In this document: positions 23,301-33,154 of the stretch, one piece after another
Layout: every line of letters starts with the position of its first letter
Numbering within the stretch: the first letter of the stretch is position 1
NCBI GenBank assembly: GCA_023055425.1
Contig: JALGPY010000003.1
Span: 65,642,991 to 65,706,990 of the forward strand
Direction of reading: 5' to 3'
Length of the DNA: 64,000 nucleotides
Origin: Linanthus parryae
Lineage: Eukaryota; Streptophyta; Magnoliopsida; Ericales; Polemoniaceae
Notes under the pieces: generated by a model
Told to the model about the DNA's origin: nothing
The model's input: only the letters and a program-made list of their open reading frames with translations
The model's database searches: none
Translations under genes and position numbers: made by a program

Positions 23301-23927
23301 CAGGTGGCTACGAAACTCGCGGAGTACAATATCAGGCAAATATGCTCCACCCCCTATTATCCAAAAGGAAATGGACAAGCTGAAGCGACTAACAAAACGC
23401 TGTTGCGAATTCTGAGCAAGATGGTCGCAGATGACCACAAGAAGTGGGCCGACTCCCTTAACACAGCTCTGTGGGCCTACAGAACTTCTCCAAGGACACC
23501 TACAGGGGCCTCGCCATTTCTACTATGTTATGGGGCCGAAGCTGTGGTACCTGCGGAGGTCAGAGTCAATTCGGCAAGGCTGGCCTTCCATGCACTCTAT
23601 GAAAATCAACGCGATCATGATTTAGTCTTGCTGGAAGAAAAGCGAGAACAAGCCCAAAGGACTAACAAGCGGTACCAAGAGAGAATCGCTCGCGCCTATA
23701 ACAAGACAGTCCAGCGACGGGATTTCGCAGTTGGCGACCTGGTCTTGCGCGCATCTGATCACTGCATGCGAGAAGCAACTCACCCAAAGTTCGCAGCCAA
23801 TTGGGAGGGACCCTTCGAAGTCACAGAAGTCTTCGATAGCGGCTACTGCAGCATACGAAGGTTGCATGGCACAACCTCAACTCCAAGCTCAGTCAACATG
23901 CGCTGGATCAAGAAGTACTATCCTTGA
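20322..23927 (+). CDS. Tat pol: RT, RNase H, archaeal-type RNase H, integrase (1201 aa)
   Basis: Same frame as gag. RT runs from LDIIPGSKPVKQ through LRICVDFRDLN, MPFGLKNAGATYQ and the catalytic FYVDD (~21008). The first RNase H follows around GALLAQIYEG. The second, archaeal-type RNase H (from ~21890) has YFDGSS and NNEAEYEAL, but its third acidic position reads GNS, with Asn at 22086-22088 where family members usually have Asp. Two integrase N-terminal zinc modules occur in tandem (~22350-22660 and ~22694-23013). The integrase core has ALDFIGP, LSDNGTPF and NGQAEATNK. The first ATG is only the first Met after the TGA at 20187; true initiation is probably at 17577. Confidence 0.92.
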   Translation: MEDRPRPQKQELKEVFLSPNEEKKRPVFLSADLTSEEEQGLLQLLTEYKDVFAWEYDEMPGLDTSITMHRLDIIPGSKPVKQSTRSFRPELNVKIKQEIVKLLDAKFIEPNHHPTWLANIVPVVKKNGQLRICVDFRDLNRFCPKDDFPLPNIDLLIDSTAGHRMFSFMDGFSGYNQIKMDPEDARKTAFITPVGVFNYTVMPFGLKNAGATYQRAMRALFHDMMHKEVEFYVDDLVVKSKHEADHLADLRKVFNRCMSFQLKMNPMKCAFGVTSGKFLGCVVHRQGIEPDPAKVSAITSMTPPHDQSTLKTFLGKLSYLRRFIPAIAEITCCFSALLKKDAAYNWAPDHEAAFEKLKELLTSPKIMIAPQLGSPLLLYLTSTRKSIGALLAQIYEGQERPIYYISRIVQPAESRYTDIERHCLALFFVIEKLRHYFASHKVVVVTKSDPIRYLLTHTTPGGRLAKWYMTISQYDITCVKPRAIKSQAVADLLAQFPDNSHEPVIEEELEGPEIYAIDVPYWTLYFDGSSTRKGGGIGIVLTKPDGEVIQMSAKLNFAVTNNEAEYEALIAGLRAAKALEVSNLTVMGNSKLIVKQASGEYGLKEINLLPYRTLVQKLMQQFCDVKYEHKPRADNRHADALATLGSKVSIDKCPARISIEVRTSSALTEDACDDEHMDDADWRKAILQAIAKGTSSESWVLTKGYCIHDNTLYYKGPGGILMRCVSEQEGQQLLEKIHQHACGESEVSIYRKAQRYGIHWPGMSTAAALIQGKCESCALIKDSLLVALTDDDTDWRKPLFEFLTQGTVPESRKEADKLKRKASRYLVQENLLWRKGHEGNLLRCLDGREAQEVMDLSHQVEHQGGAKLCRQLLSIGYFWPTMEVDCRTKVRRCQECQFKGNLVHAPAVDLHALGTPWPFHTWALDFIGPIRPTSHGNHFILTATELFTKWVEAVPLKTANALAVVNFIQENIVCRFGIPNTILSDNGTPFVNRQVATKLAEYNIRQICSTPYYPKGNGQAEATNKTLLRILSKMVADDHKKWADSLNTALWAYRTSPRTPTGASPFLLCYGAEAVVPAEVRVNSARLAFHALYENQRDHDLVLLEEKREQAQRTNKRYQERIARAYNKTVQRRDFAVGDLVLRASDHCMREATHPKFAANWEGPFEVTEVFDSGYCSIRRLHGTTSTPSSVNMRWIKKYYP

Positions 23928-23994
23928 CTCCTCTTATTTCATACGTTTTATGATAACGTTGCTTAATGTCTCATGTGGCTACGATATTCGCAAT

Positions 23995-24090
23995 CTCCTC
24001 TCCCATATGAGAGGATTGTAATCCTATCTCTCCCGTATGAGAATGTCATAATAAAAGAATTCTCCCAAATGAGAAATTCATATTTCTAGC
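23995..24090. repeat. three small hairpins just after pol
   Basis: CCTCTC-CATAT-GAGAGG, TCTC-CCGTAT-GAGA and TTCTC-CCAAAT-GAGAA follow within 90 bp of the pol stop. The inverted copy has the same kind near 15600-15680. Stems are kept while loops and flanks vary. Confidence 0.7.
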
Positions 24091-24164
24091 TGTTTATATC
24101 GCTATATTTAATTTGATATTACTTTTAGCAATGATTTATTCGCTGCAATAGTAACAAATACAAA

Positions 24165-25410
24165 CACGATCTTAAATGATCATCAAAGCCTATCTTTTAC
24201 GATAGCAAACGCGATCTTAACTGATCATCAAAGCCTATCTCTTACGATAGCAGCAAACGCAAATGCGATCTTAATTAATCATCAAAGCCTATCTCTTACG
24301 ATAGCAAACGCGATCTTGATTGATCATTAAAGCCTATCTCTTACGATAGCGAACGCGATCTTAATTGATCATTAAAGCCTATCTCATACGATAGCAAACG
24401 CGATCTCAATCGATCATCTAAAGCCTATCTTTTACGATAGCAGCCAAACGCAAACGCGATCTTAACTGATCATCAAAGCCTATCTCTTACGATAGCAGCA
24501 AACGCAAATGCGATCTTAATTGATCATCAAAGCCTATCTCATACGATAGCAAATGCGATCTTAAGTGATCATCCAAAGCCTATCTCTTACGATAGCAGTC
24601 AACATAAACGTGATCTTAATTGATCATCTAAAAGCCCATCTCTTACGATGGCAACCAATGCAAATGCGATCTTAAGTGATCATCCAAAGCCTATCTCTTA
24701 CGATAGCAGTCAACCTAAACGTGATCTTAACTGATCATCTAAAAGCCCATCTCTTACGATGGCAACCAATGCAAATGCGATCTTAAGTGATCATCCAAAG
24801 CCTATCTCTTACGATAGCAGTCAACCTAAACGCGATCTTAACTGATCATCTAAAAGCCCATCTCTTACGATGGCAACCAATGCAAATGCGATCTTAAATG
24901 ATCATCTAAAGCCTATTTCTCACGATAGCACTCAACGTAAACGTAATCTTAATTGATCACCTAAAGCCCATCCCTTATGATGGCAGCCGATGCAAATGCG
25001 ATCTTGCATGATCTTTTTAAGCCAATCTCAATCGATCATCAAAAACCTATCTCTCACGATAGCGGTTTACTCAAATGCGATCTTATATGATCTTCTCGAG
25101 CCTATCTGTTACGGTAGCAATTTATACGCAAAGTGATTTTAGTTGATCACCCAAGTCCGTATGTTACAATGATAACGTAACTGCAGAACCATCTTGCTAG
25201 ATCTTCTAAAGGTCTATCTGCTGCGATAGCAATTCATGCGAGAAATTATCTCAAGCAATCCTCTAATAAAGCCTATCTTCTATGGTAGCAATTCACACCG
25301 CTCAATGATCTCAATCGATCTGTTAAAAAAAAAACTATCTGTTATGATAGCAAAGTTGTGAACGTGATCTCATACGACCACTTGCAAGCCCATTTGTCAA
25401 GATGGCACAA
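24165..25410. repeat. tandem two-hairpin repeat array (about 23 units)
   Basis: Units of 44-62 bp (one gap of 79) each hold GATC-6nt-GATC (for example GATCTTAACTGATC) then CTATC-6nt-GATAG (for example CTATCTCTTACGATAG). Five units (near 24636, 24747, 24858, 24968 and 25389) have CCATC/GATGG-type stems, so both sides of the stem changed together. Others show single wobble changes (CTATC/GGTAG). The units with CCATC alternate with CTATC units, giving ~111-bp dimers. The right end is more degenerate. Confidence 0.88.
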
Positions 25411-26026
25411 CTGCGAAATTATGATCTCGAATGATCTAGCGAAACATCTGCGCATTGACGTCGCATATGTGAAATCATTACATGGCATTATGCAAGGCAA
25501 AACAAGCCGAAACGCATGCGAAATTGTATTTTGTTGCAAAGAGAGCAAATAGTACAAAAGCTATATATCATCATGAGTCAAATGACTTACAATTTATCTA
25601 TCTAGATAGCAGCTTACAAGCGAAAAGCTCGAATCTAACTACATAGCCAACATGGCTAACAATACATTCGAAAAATGGCTGGTAAGCCAGAAATGCGCCA
25701 AGGGAACTCTCGACTAAGAAAAGAGAGAATCCACCGGTCTTGACACCGGCAGCACAGTACGCAGATCTGCGGCCAAAGATCTGTAGCAAGTAGGATGCAT
25801 CTGCGAAGAGATTAACTCGCCATTCGCTGCATCCTTAGCGGCAAGAGCCGGGCGAATCCACGTCCAAAGATCTTAGGGTCTGACGAAACCCCTGTCTGAT
25901 CAAGATATGTACCAGAGGAACCACCTGTTCCGGCATATACCGTCGTGCAAAACAGGGGAAGCCGTCATTCCTCTGGTACTGGGCTCCTTGTCATGATAGA
26001 CAAGGGCGTTGGCAAGCCTCCTGAGT
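25411..26026. other. Tat non-coding region with a long inverted repeat
   Basis: Contains a last hairpin CTATCTAGATAG (~25599) and a 12-bp perfect inverted repeat, GTACCAGAGGAA at 25909-25920 and TTCCTCTGGTAC at 25968-25979, with an inner CCTGTT/AACAGG. No supported protein. Confidence 0.6.
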
Positions 26027-26392
26027 TCAAGAACGAAGAGGCAAGAAACTCTCCTCCAGGGATGCTGGAGGAGAATTCCGCCGAGACGGTAGCACGGTCA
26101 CTATGGCGCTGCACCTCGCCACGAGGCGGCCGGAAACATGACCTGCACACATAATACACGAAGAAATTTCTTCGAATACACATGAAGTATTATCTGCATC
26201 CTCTTTATGACGGTTATAAACAGCAGTAAGCCTCATAAAGTGGATCTTGGAAACTATTTCTATGGCACAAAGCGCAAACTCAGGATTCAAAGCTTGAAGT
26301 TGCCATGAATCAACGAAAAACAAGCGTTGAAGCCAGCAGTCGTAAGGACTCACGGCAAAGCACATGTTTGGGATGAAGAACCCAAATGACAA
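26027..26392 (-). CDS. small conserved antisense ORF of Tat element (121 aa)
   Basis: Counterpart of the plus-strand ORF at 14413-14718. It begins shortly after the minus-strand TATA box (26401-26408); an ATG at about 26365 (MCFAVSPYDC) is the likelier start than the first Met. A perfect 16-base palindrome CGAAGAAATTTCTTCG (26159-26174) lies inside. No domain is recognised. In-frame conservation between the two copies is its only support. Confidence 0.4.
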   Translation of the reverse strand: MSFGFFIPNMCFAVSPYDCWLQRLFFVDSWQLQALNPEFALCAIEIVSKIHFMRLTAVYNRHKEDADNTSCVFEEISSCIMCAGHVSGRLVARCSAIVTVLPSRRNSPPASLEESFLPLRS

Positions 26393-26394
26393 AG

Positions 26395-26408
26395 ACAGGG
26401 TTTATATA
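26395..26408 (-). promoter_or_regulatory. antisense TATA box of Tat element
   Basis: Minus strand reads CTATATAAACCCTG. The same motif with similar flanks is found at 14329-14340 in the inverted fragment. It would drive transcription leftwards through the hairpin array, antisense to pol. Confidence 0.55.
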
Positions 26409-26830
26409 GGCCCTGTGGAGACTCTTCGGTCGCCTAAGATGAGTCAGCAAAATTCAAAAAGAGGGTAAGTTCAATCACTTACGCCTTGAAAAGCGGTAAC
26501 AATCAATTACCCTACTAAAGGCTACGACGATTCAGTTGCGTATCCTAATAAATGACGGATAGTCATGATTCGGATGGACTTCCCAACGGAAGCGTGCTTA
26601 TCTGCCGAGAAATTAGCGCGAAAATCAAGCAGAAGATCAATTGCTGATGTCATAATTGGATATGCACAGAAATGTCCAATCAAATCCCGAAAAGGGCAAA
26701 ACGGGCAAACTCAGTGTTTGTTGTTAAAAAAAAAAGGGGTGGAGAAACCCTAGCAATATCACATTAATGTTTCAAAACATTACATTAATGTCTCAGCCAT
26801 TTTCTTGTTTTCTTTTCAAAATTCGAAAAG

Positions 26831-29800
26831 TCAAAACAAATTCTTGATTAAGGAGTCTTGGGGCGCGAACTGCTCGCTCAGCTTCTCCACCTGTTTCACT
26901 TCTTGCTTCAGTTGCTCGCACTTGGCATTCATTTCCTGATACAGCTTTACAGCTTCATCAACCTTTTGCTTTTGCTGCTCCACCTTCTGCATCTCAGCTG
27001 CGAGATTCTGGTGACCGAGATTCAAAGTTACAGCTGCGCGAATCAGTGTAACTCTGTCCTTGAGGAATTTGAAACCAAGTCTGCCTTCGACTTTGAACAA
27101 GAGATTTTGGCACATGCCACACAGCAATTCAGCACTCTGGGCCGAAATGGTCGCAGGTGTAGCCGCAGACAGCTGCTCCAGTATCCAGATGGCTTCAGTA
27201 AGGAATAGCCTCCTGTCAAAAGGTCCGATCTCCAGAGATCTCACGAACGATCGGGGGTATCTGAGACGCATTCGAACCACCCAGTCTACATCGGTTTGCT
27301 TCAGACCTGAGACATCAAAAATGGTTATAATGCCAGAACTCGCAAGCAAATAATGCGACGTGCGAACGGTAAATCTTTACTTACCAGTGCCTTCCAGAAT
27401 TTCATGAAGAGAAGGGATGCGGGCCACCGGGTTGTTCGAAGACTGCCCTCGCTCCATGGCTCTCCTATCAGCTGCAAGCTCCAACCTCTCATAGTCAGGA
27501 GGAAGAGTGTAGGCCGCACCAGCTGCGACTACATTCCCAACCTGCGAGCCCCAAATGCTCCACGCAGGAATAGGTGCTTCCGGTTCAGTCATCGCCGGAG
27601 GCAAAGGGACAGCCGAAGTCGCTGGACGGACACTCCCAGATGCGAAAATGTTAGCATCACTTGTCCTTTCTTCCTCACCGCCAGTACGGACACCTTCGTC
27701 CATCGGCACAGCATCAGCTTCGACATCATCGGAAAGTTCGATGACATCCTCGAGACGCTCACTTACGTGTCCAGCAGCTGCGACGGGCCTCTCGGTATGG
27801 GAGCTCGAAATTGGAACATGGGATGCAGAAGGCTGACTTCTCTGCTCCAGCTCAGGTTCCTCAGCATGACCTGCGATACCAAATGCGATAATATGAGATA
27901 ACTTGTGTTATAAGTTATTTCACTATCTTTACTAAAGCTAAGAATAAGCACCTCCACGCGAAGGTGGGATTGAGGTATCCTCATCGTACACTAGGGACGT
28001 GGAACCGTGCCCTATCAGTGTATCCTCACTAAGCAAATCTTTAAGAGAAGCGTGACCTGGGACGCGAGCAAACCAGTCATGATTTTGCCTCAAGTGGCTA
28101 CAGCCTAGTATGCGCATATCACTCAAAATAATTACCTGAGGGTTCTCCACATTTGCTTACCAACCAACGGCGAATGTCAGGCTTTGACACACCGTGCTTT
28201 AACGCACCCACAATTACATCTCTATAAGTAACTGCGAGATTGAAGATCTCACCTTTATCGCCACCTGCGATCTCTGCGAAGTCCGCTTGGACTTGCTCTA
28301 GCTCTGCTGCGTCCTCTCCGGGAACCTCATCTTCCTCCTCCACATGAGGAGCCACTTCTTCGGGAAGCTCGTCTTCCTCGCCAGCTGGACGCACTAAGTC
28401 GTCAACATGCAGCTCCTCGAGGCTCCGCTGTTTCACAAGCTCGAGCTCCTCTTCCTCTCGCTGCCTTCTTCTTTCAGCAGCCTCCGCGGCTGTCTTCCGG
28501 GATTCAGCAAGAACATCCTCGCTTATAGGATCATCTGAAATGCCAGAATGGGCATCTTTCTTTTGCCTCTTGGCCACAAGGCCACCGACGGCTTCATCAT
28601 CATCATCTGCGAATACATACTTGGTTCAAAGAAAAAGAACTCCAAATAAGTGTAGATAAAGAGCAAGGAAATGCGACGAAAGTACCTCCTGATTCTTCCT
28701 CGCACATCACAACTGTTGCTTCTTCATCACTTGCCTGGGGCTCCTGTCTCTCTTCCTCCTCTTGGTTGAATGGAACGAAAGTCTCAACTGCGAGATCTTT
28801 TCGCACTTTGCTGGGCATGCGACCCTTGCCTTTGTCCTTGATGGAAAGGGACCTCACTGGGGGAGAAGCTGGAGCACTCCTAGGGGAAGAAATCGTAATT
28901 CCCTTTTGCCTAGGTCTCTTCGCTCTCGGCGCCGCAGTCGCTGGAGGGGACGGGTCGTCTCTAGGAGGAGACGGAGCCGGAGGGTTGTCTATCAGCGAGT
29001 CAGCAAAAGTGTTCATTGCTCTGCGAACCTTTGTTTCGACCTCGGCATCCATCCTCCATGCTAGACGGTACGACTCCCCCCTCCTTCTGGTGGCAACAAT
29101 GGTGTCCACCAGCGATTTGGAACGATCACCAGCTGCGAACCTCCGCACGTGACACTAAACAATACAGGACGAAAAGCATCAGCGCGAGGAAATCAAAAGG
29201 CTCAAAGCACATAAGGAAATTGCTTACCTCAGCAAACGCCTTGCTATATTTGATGACCTGCGTGTCACCCTTCTTGATTGCGTCGACTTGCTCCTTCAGA
29301 ATGAAATCGGGGCACAAATGATTCTCGCGGTCCCACAGCGAGTAGCAACCATACTCAGACTCGCTCAAACTGCAATTGGGGCGAAACGGAAAAGAGTTTC
29401 TCTTGATCAAGGGGGCCTTTCCTGGCTGCGCCGCCGCCTCCGTCTCAATCCTCGTTTGCTGGGCAACCCAGTATGCGATCCAGTTCTGGGAACAACCACC
29501 CTTGCGAGTTCCCGCAGGCTGCTCAAAGGGAAGATTGCTCATGAGGACTGTCTTGCACTCCTTTGTCAGCAAGCGCTTGTAGCACCCTCTGATAATGGAC
29601 TGGGGCCAGATCGATGGGGCCACCGCATCAAAACCAAACTGAGGAGAGACCCGAGTAGGGTCAACATCCACTGTAAGTCTTTCATACCGTGGCGCGAGCT
29701 CACGAATATGCTCTGCAAGGGCAGGAAGAGAACCTCGCAGACACCAACAGAAGAAGTCACGATAGCGTTCGTGGAAATGCGGCCCCTTTTCAAAGAGAAG

Positions 29801-31107
29801 GTCTTCTGACAAGACCATACCTCTGGAAGGGTATAGCTTTGAAAACCACCGCACATTCTCAACACGTGTGGCATAGGGCCTAGCGGTAAACTCCTTTCGT
29901 TTGTCGCATATCAAACTCCAAGTGCACTTGGTGTTGCTTGCTCCAAACCATCTCGCAGCCCTTCCGCTGTTGCGCGCTTCCGTCTCGCCTGGGGGACACC
30001 ACTTCTCAAGTGGGAGGGGAGTTGGAGCATAAGACGGCCAGCGCTCGAAAACCCACATTGTCAAAAAGCTGATATTGACAAAGGTCAGGACATCGAGGCG
30101 GCCACGCGATTCTTTCATCGCCAGAACTAGCTGATCCAGCCTGTAATATAGCGTCCCTAGGACCAAGGGTCCGAGTGCGACTCTCTGGCCAAGAGCGAGC
30201 CTCACAGCAAGTGGCAGCACATGGTAGAAGACCCCGTCATGGGGATGACCATCGATCAGATACCTCGATAGCCAAGCACAGAGAAAGGCACAAAGGGTTA
30301 AATGATAGCCCTTGCCCTCTACATAATTCTCGGCCTCCGGGTCCTCGCTCAAAAGCTTCTTGGTGATGCTGCTGCTCGCATAGTCTCGGAAGAAGTACTG
30401 CAACCACTTGTTCCAGGTATTCTTCGCGGACGTATCCACTAGCTGCCAATTCGGAAGAGGCTTTGTAGTGGTCCACCGAGTGGAGATTTTCTTCACCCTG
30501 CTAGGCACTCCTCCATCTGCGCGTACAAGGCCATTTCGGCAGATGTCCTCAAGTGGCTCAAGGGGTCCACCTCGCCCATGGGGGAAAGCTCATACAGCAT
30601 TTGAACGTCCTCGAGCGTGGGGGCAGCCTCGAACTCAGCAAAATGAAACGTGTGAGTCGCGGGCGAATAACGGGACAGAAGGTCTAGAAGCATGGACTGA
30701 TCCAGCTTCACGGCAGCACCCTTCATAGCACGGATAGCAAAGAAAATGCCGGCTTTATCAAGAGTCTCGGCATGATGATCCAAAACGTGGTCAATCCACT
30801 CATCCATGTAGTCCAATTTCTGGACGAACGCTTGAGTAGAAATCGCAGTGTACGGGAAGTGCCCGTTCTCGATCCCCAATCGGACTACATCCTCGGAACC
30901 AACCCACTCGAGCAGGGCTGAGTTAACTGGGCGAGTCAACGTCAGCAATTGCTCAGCAGGGACAGGATCAGGCATCCTCTTCGCCTTCACCCTCGCATGA
31001 TAAAAATCCTTCCCACCCAGAAAGGGGGCTTTACGCCACAGAGCCTGCGGAAGCTCCGGCATCTCTTCGTCTTCCTTGACGGGTCTGGTTACTCTTGTCT
31101 TGGCCAT
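26831..31107 (-). CDS. antisense multi-exon gene in Tat element: plant-mobile-domain-like protein with C-terminal coiled coil
   Basis: Exons on the minus strand: 31107 to ~30508, ~30508-29228, 29154-28686, 28606-28136, 28056-27952, 27870-27385 and 27306-26831. The five introns between 29227 and 27307 are 73-81 bp with GT..AG ends, and phases agree throughout (one phase 0, then phase 1). The start is ATG 31107 (MAKTRVTRPVKEDEEMPELP); an acceptor-like TTTCGCAG just upstream hints at a leader intron. The N-terminal half shows plant mobile domain signatures: YSPATHTFHF followed by PTLEDVQMLYEL, then a W/F-rich region (WLSRYLIDG, LALGPLVLGTLYYRL). The middle is acidic and low complexity, and the end is heptad-rich. 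One frame break sits at ~30508 (TGA at 30493). Total about 1295 aa. Confidence 0.75.
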
Positions 31108-31789
31108 TCCTGCGAAAGGGCAAGAAAAAGGGGGGAGAAATACCACACCACACTTCAGTTTGAATTTTGGAATTTGAGATCTATGCAAACCAAAGCAAAC
31201 AGTTCCGGTGCCAATTTCAGAAATTGGGGAGTTGATATTGTTGAAAGATTAAAACGAAGCGGGTTCAGAGATCAAGAGCCTCTTCACAAATTTCATGGAT
31301 TTACAGATTCAATGCGATTCAAGGCAAACACTGGTAGTTTAAATCAAAAGTAAACGAGGCCAACCTTGTTTCCTTGGAGCTTGCTTGGATATGCACAATT
31401 GGAGAATACGATTTGCAGTCTTGAACTGATGATTGATTATTTGGATCTGCTCTCGAAGATCTCCGGGTACCATTCACTTTAAGAGAAAGAAGTAATGCTT
31501 TGCAATGATGGGATACAAGGTATTTATCCAGAAGAATGAAGGGTTGCGTCCCTTCAGTAGTCGAATCGCAACCGTCACCGTCGTGTCGCGCAATCACAGG
31601 ACGGGCTGACGTCACGCCTAAAACCCTAAAGGTCAGACGGCACGACTCTAGGGGTTTTAGGTCATAATGACACGCACGGGGGCTGAATCTACCCGTATTT
31701 GAATTGGTGCGTGACGACGACGCGCATGTTGGTTTCCGCGCATGGAAGCCTATACAGCTATGAGCCTTCACGCGCAGAAAGGGGGCTAA
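31108..31789. other. region between antisense gene and 3' LTR
   Basis: Presumed promoter/leader of the antisense gene. GGATAAATACC on the minus strand at 31520-31530 is a weak TATA candidate. The sense polypurine tract GAAAGGGGGCTAA (31777-31789) directly precedes the 3' LTR. Confidence 0.55.
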
Positions 31790-32415
31790 TGTAGATACTG
31801 CTTTATGACATGGCAGATCTAGGCCACGTGGCAACCATCCGGCACACCATATTGTGCTCCACACACACAGGATCACCAGCCGAGCTGATCCATGTGGGGG
31901 CTGCGAGACAGAGCCCTCGCATACCACTGCACGGGACTTGTAGGGACTTTGTGGTCTGGAGGCTAGAGTAAGCCCTGTCGCGTGCGAGCCAAGCCCGCGC
32001 GCGACCTTTAGTAACTGTTTTGAGAGATTTATGGCACGAGCTCCATAAACCCGGTCAATCCGGTCAAACCCGGTCAACCTCGTAACGGTTCCGGTACTCG
32101 CGCACCACGTGCTCTAACGGTTCCTATATACTCGGACGAACGTGCCGTTATGGTTAAGCTAATTAAGCCGCCATCAATGGGCGCATTAACCACACTACAA
32201 CGGCCACGTTCTCCAGTATATATATATCGTTAACCTTTCCATACAAAGGAGGACACACTGCCATACGCGGAAGCTCTGCCAAACCTCTGTCTCTCTCTCA
32301 GACATTGCTACTGACTTTCTCTCTCCCTACACACACCCCTATTCTTCCTGTGCGATCCCTGATCCACTACGTACGGTGTACACGGAGGTCTCCCCGCCGG
32401 AATCTCTTGTGCACA
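31790..32415 (+). repeat. 3' LTR of Tat element (626 bp)
   Basis: Matches the 5' LTR except T at 32318 versus G at 17438. It is followed by the target duplication CACAC and then the disrupted copia RT. Confidence 0.95.
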
Positions 32416-33154
32416 CACACTTATATAAAATTAGGGGAATCTATAAAGCCAGGTGGTTGGATCATGTAAATATCCTCTTTCAAATATTCATTTAAAACAC
32501 ATTCTTAACATCAAATTATTTAAAGGCCAATTAAAATACGAGCCACAGTAAAATGAATCTTACGATTCCATGTTTTGTAAATGAGCTAAACTTATCATCA
32601 TAATTCACACCAGGTTTTTGATGAAACTCGTTGACCACTAACGAGCGTTATGACGAGACAATGTGACATATGCATTTCTTTTCAATTGGTATGCCTATTT
32701 ACACCCAACATATTGGCAGTGGAGGCAGGAATCAACTAACACCAATGTATTTTTCTTTATAAGATAAGAAAATTAATCATCGGTAGCTCTTCACCATTGA
32801 GGAAATGTTGCAGTTTCCTCAAAGAAATAGGCACAGTTTGCAAATATACATAATTTGTGAGAATCGCCACTTTCTTCTCTGCGTTATGTTTTAATAATAG
32901 AAGAAATAAAGAGTTATGGACCTGGAGGAATGGAAGAAGTAGTTGGAGGATCATCAATGCAATTGGGAGAAGAAATTGTAGGAGATGAGGAGAGGAATAA
33001 GAAGAGGGAAAGTAAAATAAAGGAATATGAAGAATTTCCTAATGGGTTCTGAAGAAGGTGAATAAGTTGGAGGAGGAGATGTAATTTTGGAGAAATAACT
33101 CATCAAATAAGACACCCCTTCTAATAATAAAATTTTCAGTAGGAATAGCATAAC
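32416..33154 (-). pseudogene. older copia RT, piece 2
   Basis: On the minus strand: KFIIRRGVLFDE (end of integrase, ~33100), an RT start (VPISLRKLQHFLNGEE), FHQKPGVNYDDKFSS, FDVKNVF and PPGFIDSPNFI, which continues in piece 1 across the Tat insertion. Many stops. It is cut on its upstream side by the solo LTR at 33155. Confidence 0.82.

Larger units (their letters stand above)
16910..32415 (+). mobile_element. complete young Ty3/gypsy Tat-type retrotransposon (15.5 kb)
   Basis: LTRs at 16910-17535 and 31790-32415 are both 626 bp and differ at one position (G17438, T32318). The flanking duplication is CACAC (16905-16909 and 32416-32420). Sense order: primer site, gag, protease, RT, RNase H, second archaeal-type RNase H, integrase; the second RNase H defines Tat lineages. 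Between pol and the 3' LTR lie ~7.8 kb with hairpin arrays and an antisense multi-exon gene. Two in-frame stops lie between protease and RT. It is nested in an older minus-strand copia RT. Confidence 0.95.

Noticed and set aside
24165..25410. CRISPR-like regular repeats
   Set aside because: The spacers are as similar as the repeats, units form hairpins, and the array sits inside a plant retrotransposon.
30237..30476. Alternative minus-strand ORF (MDHYKASSELAASG)
   Set aside because: It overlaps the PMD-like exon in another frame; the W-rich frame continues in phase to the downstream splice donor, so this one is a shadow.
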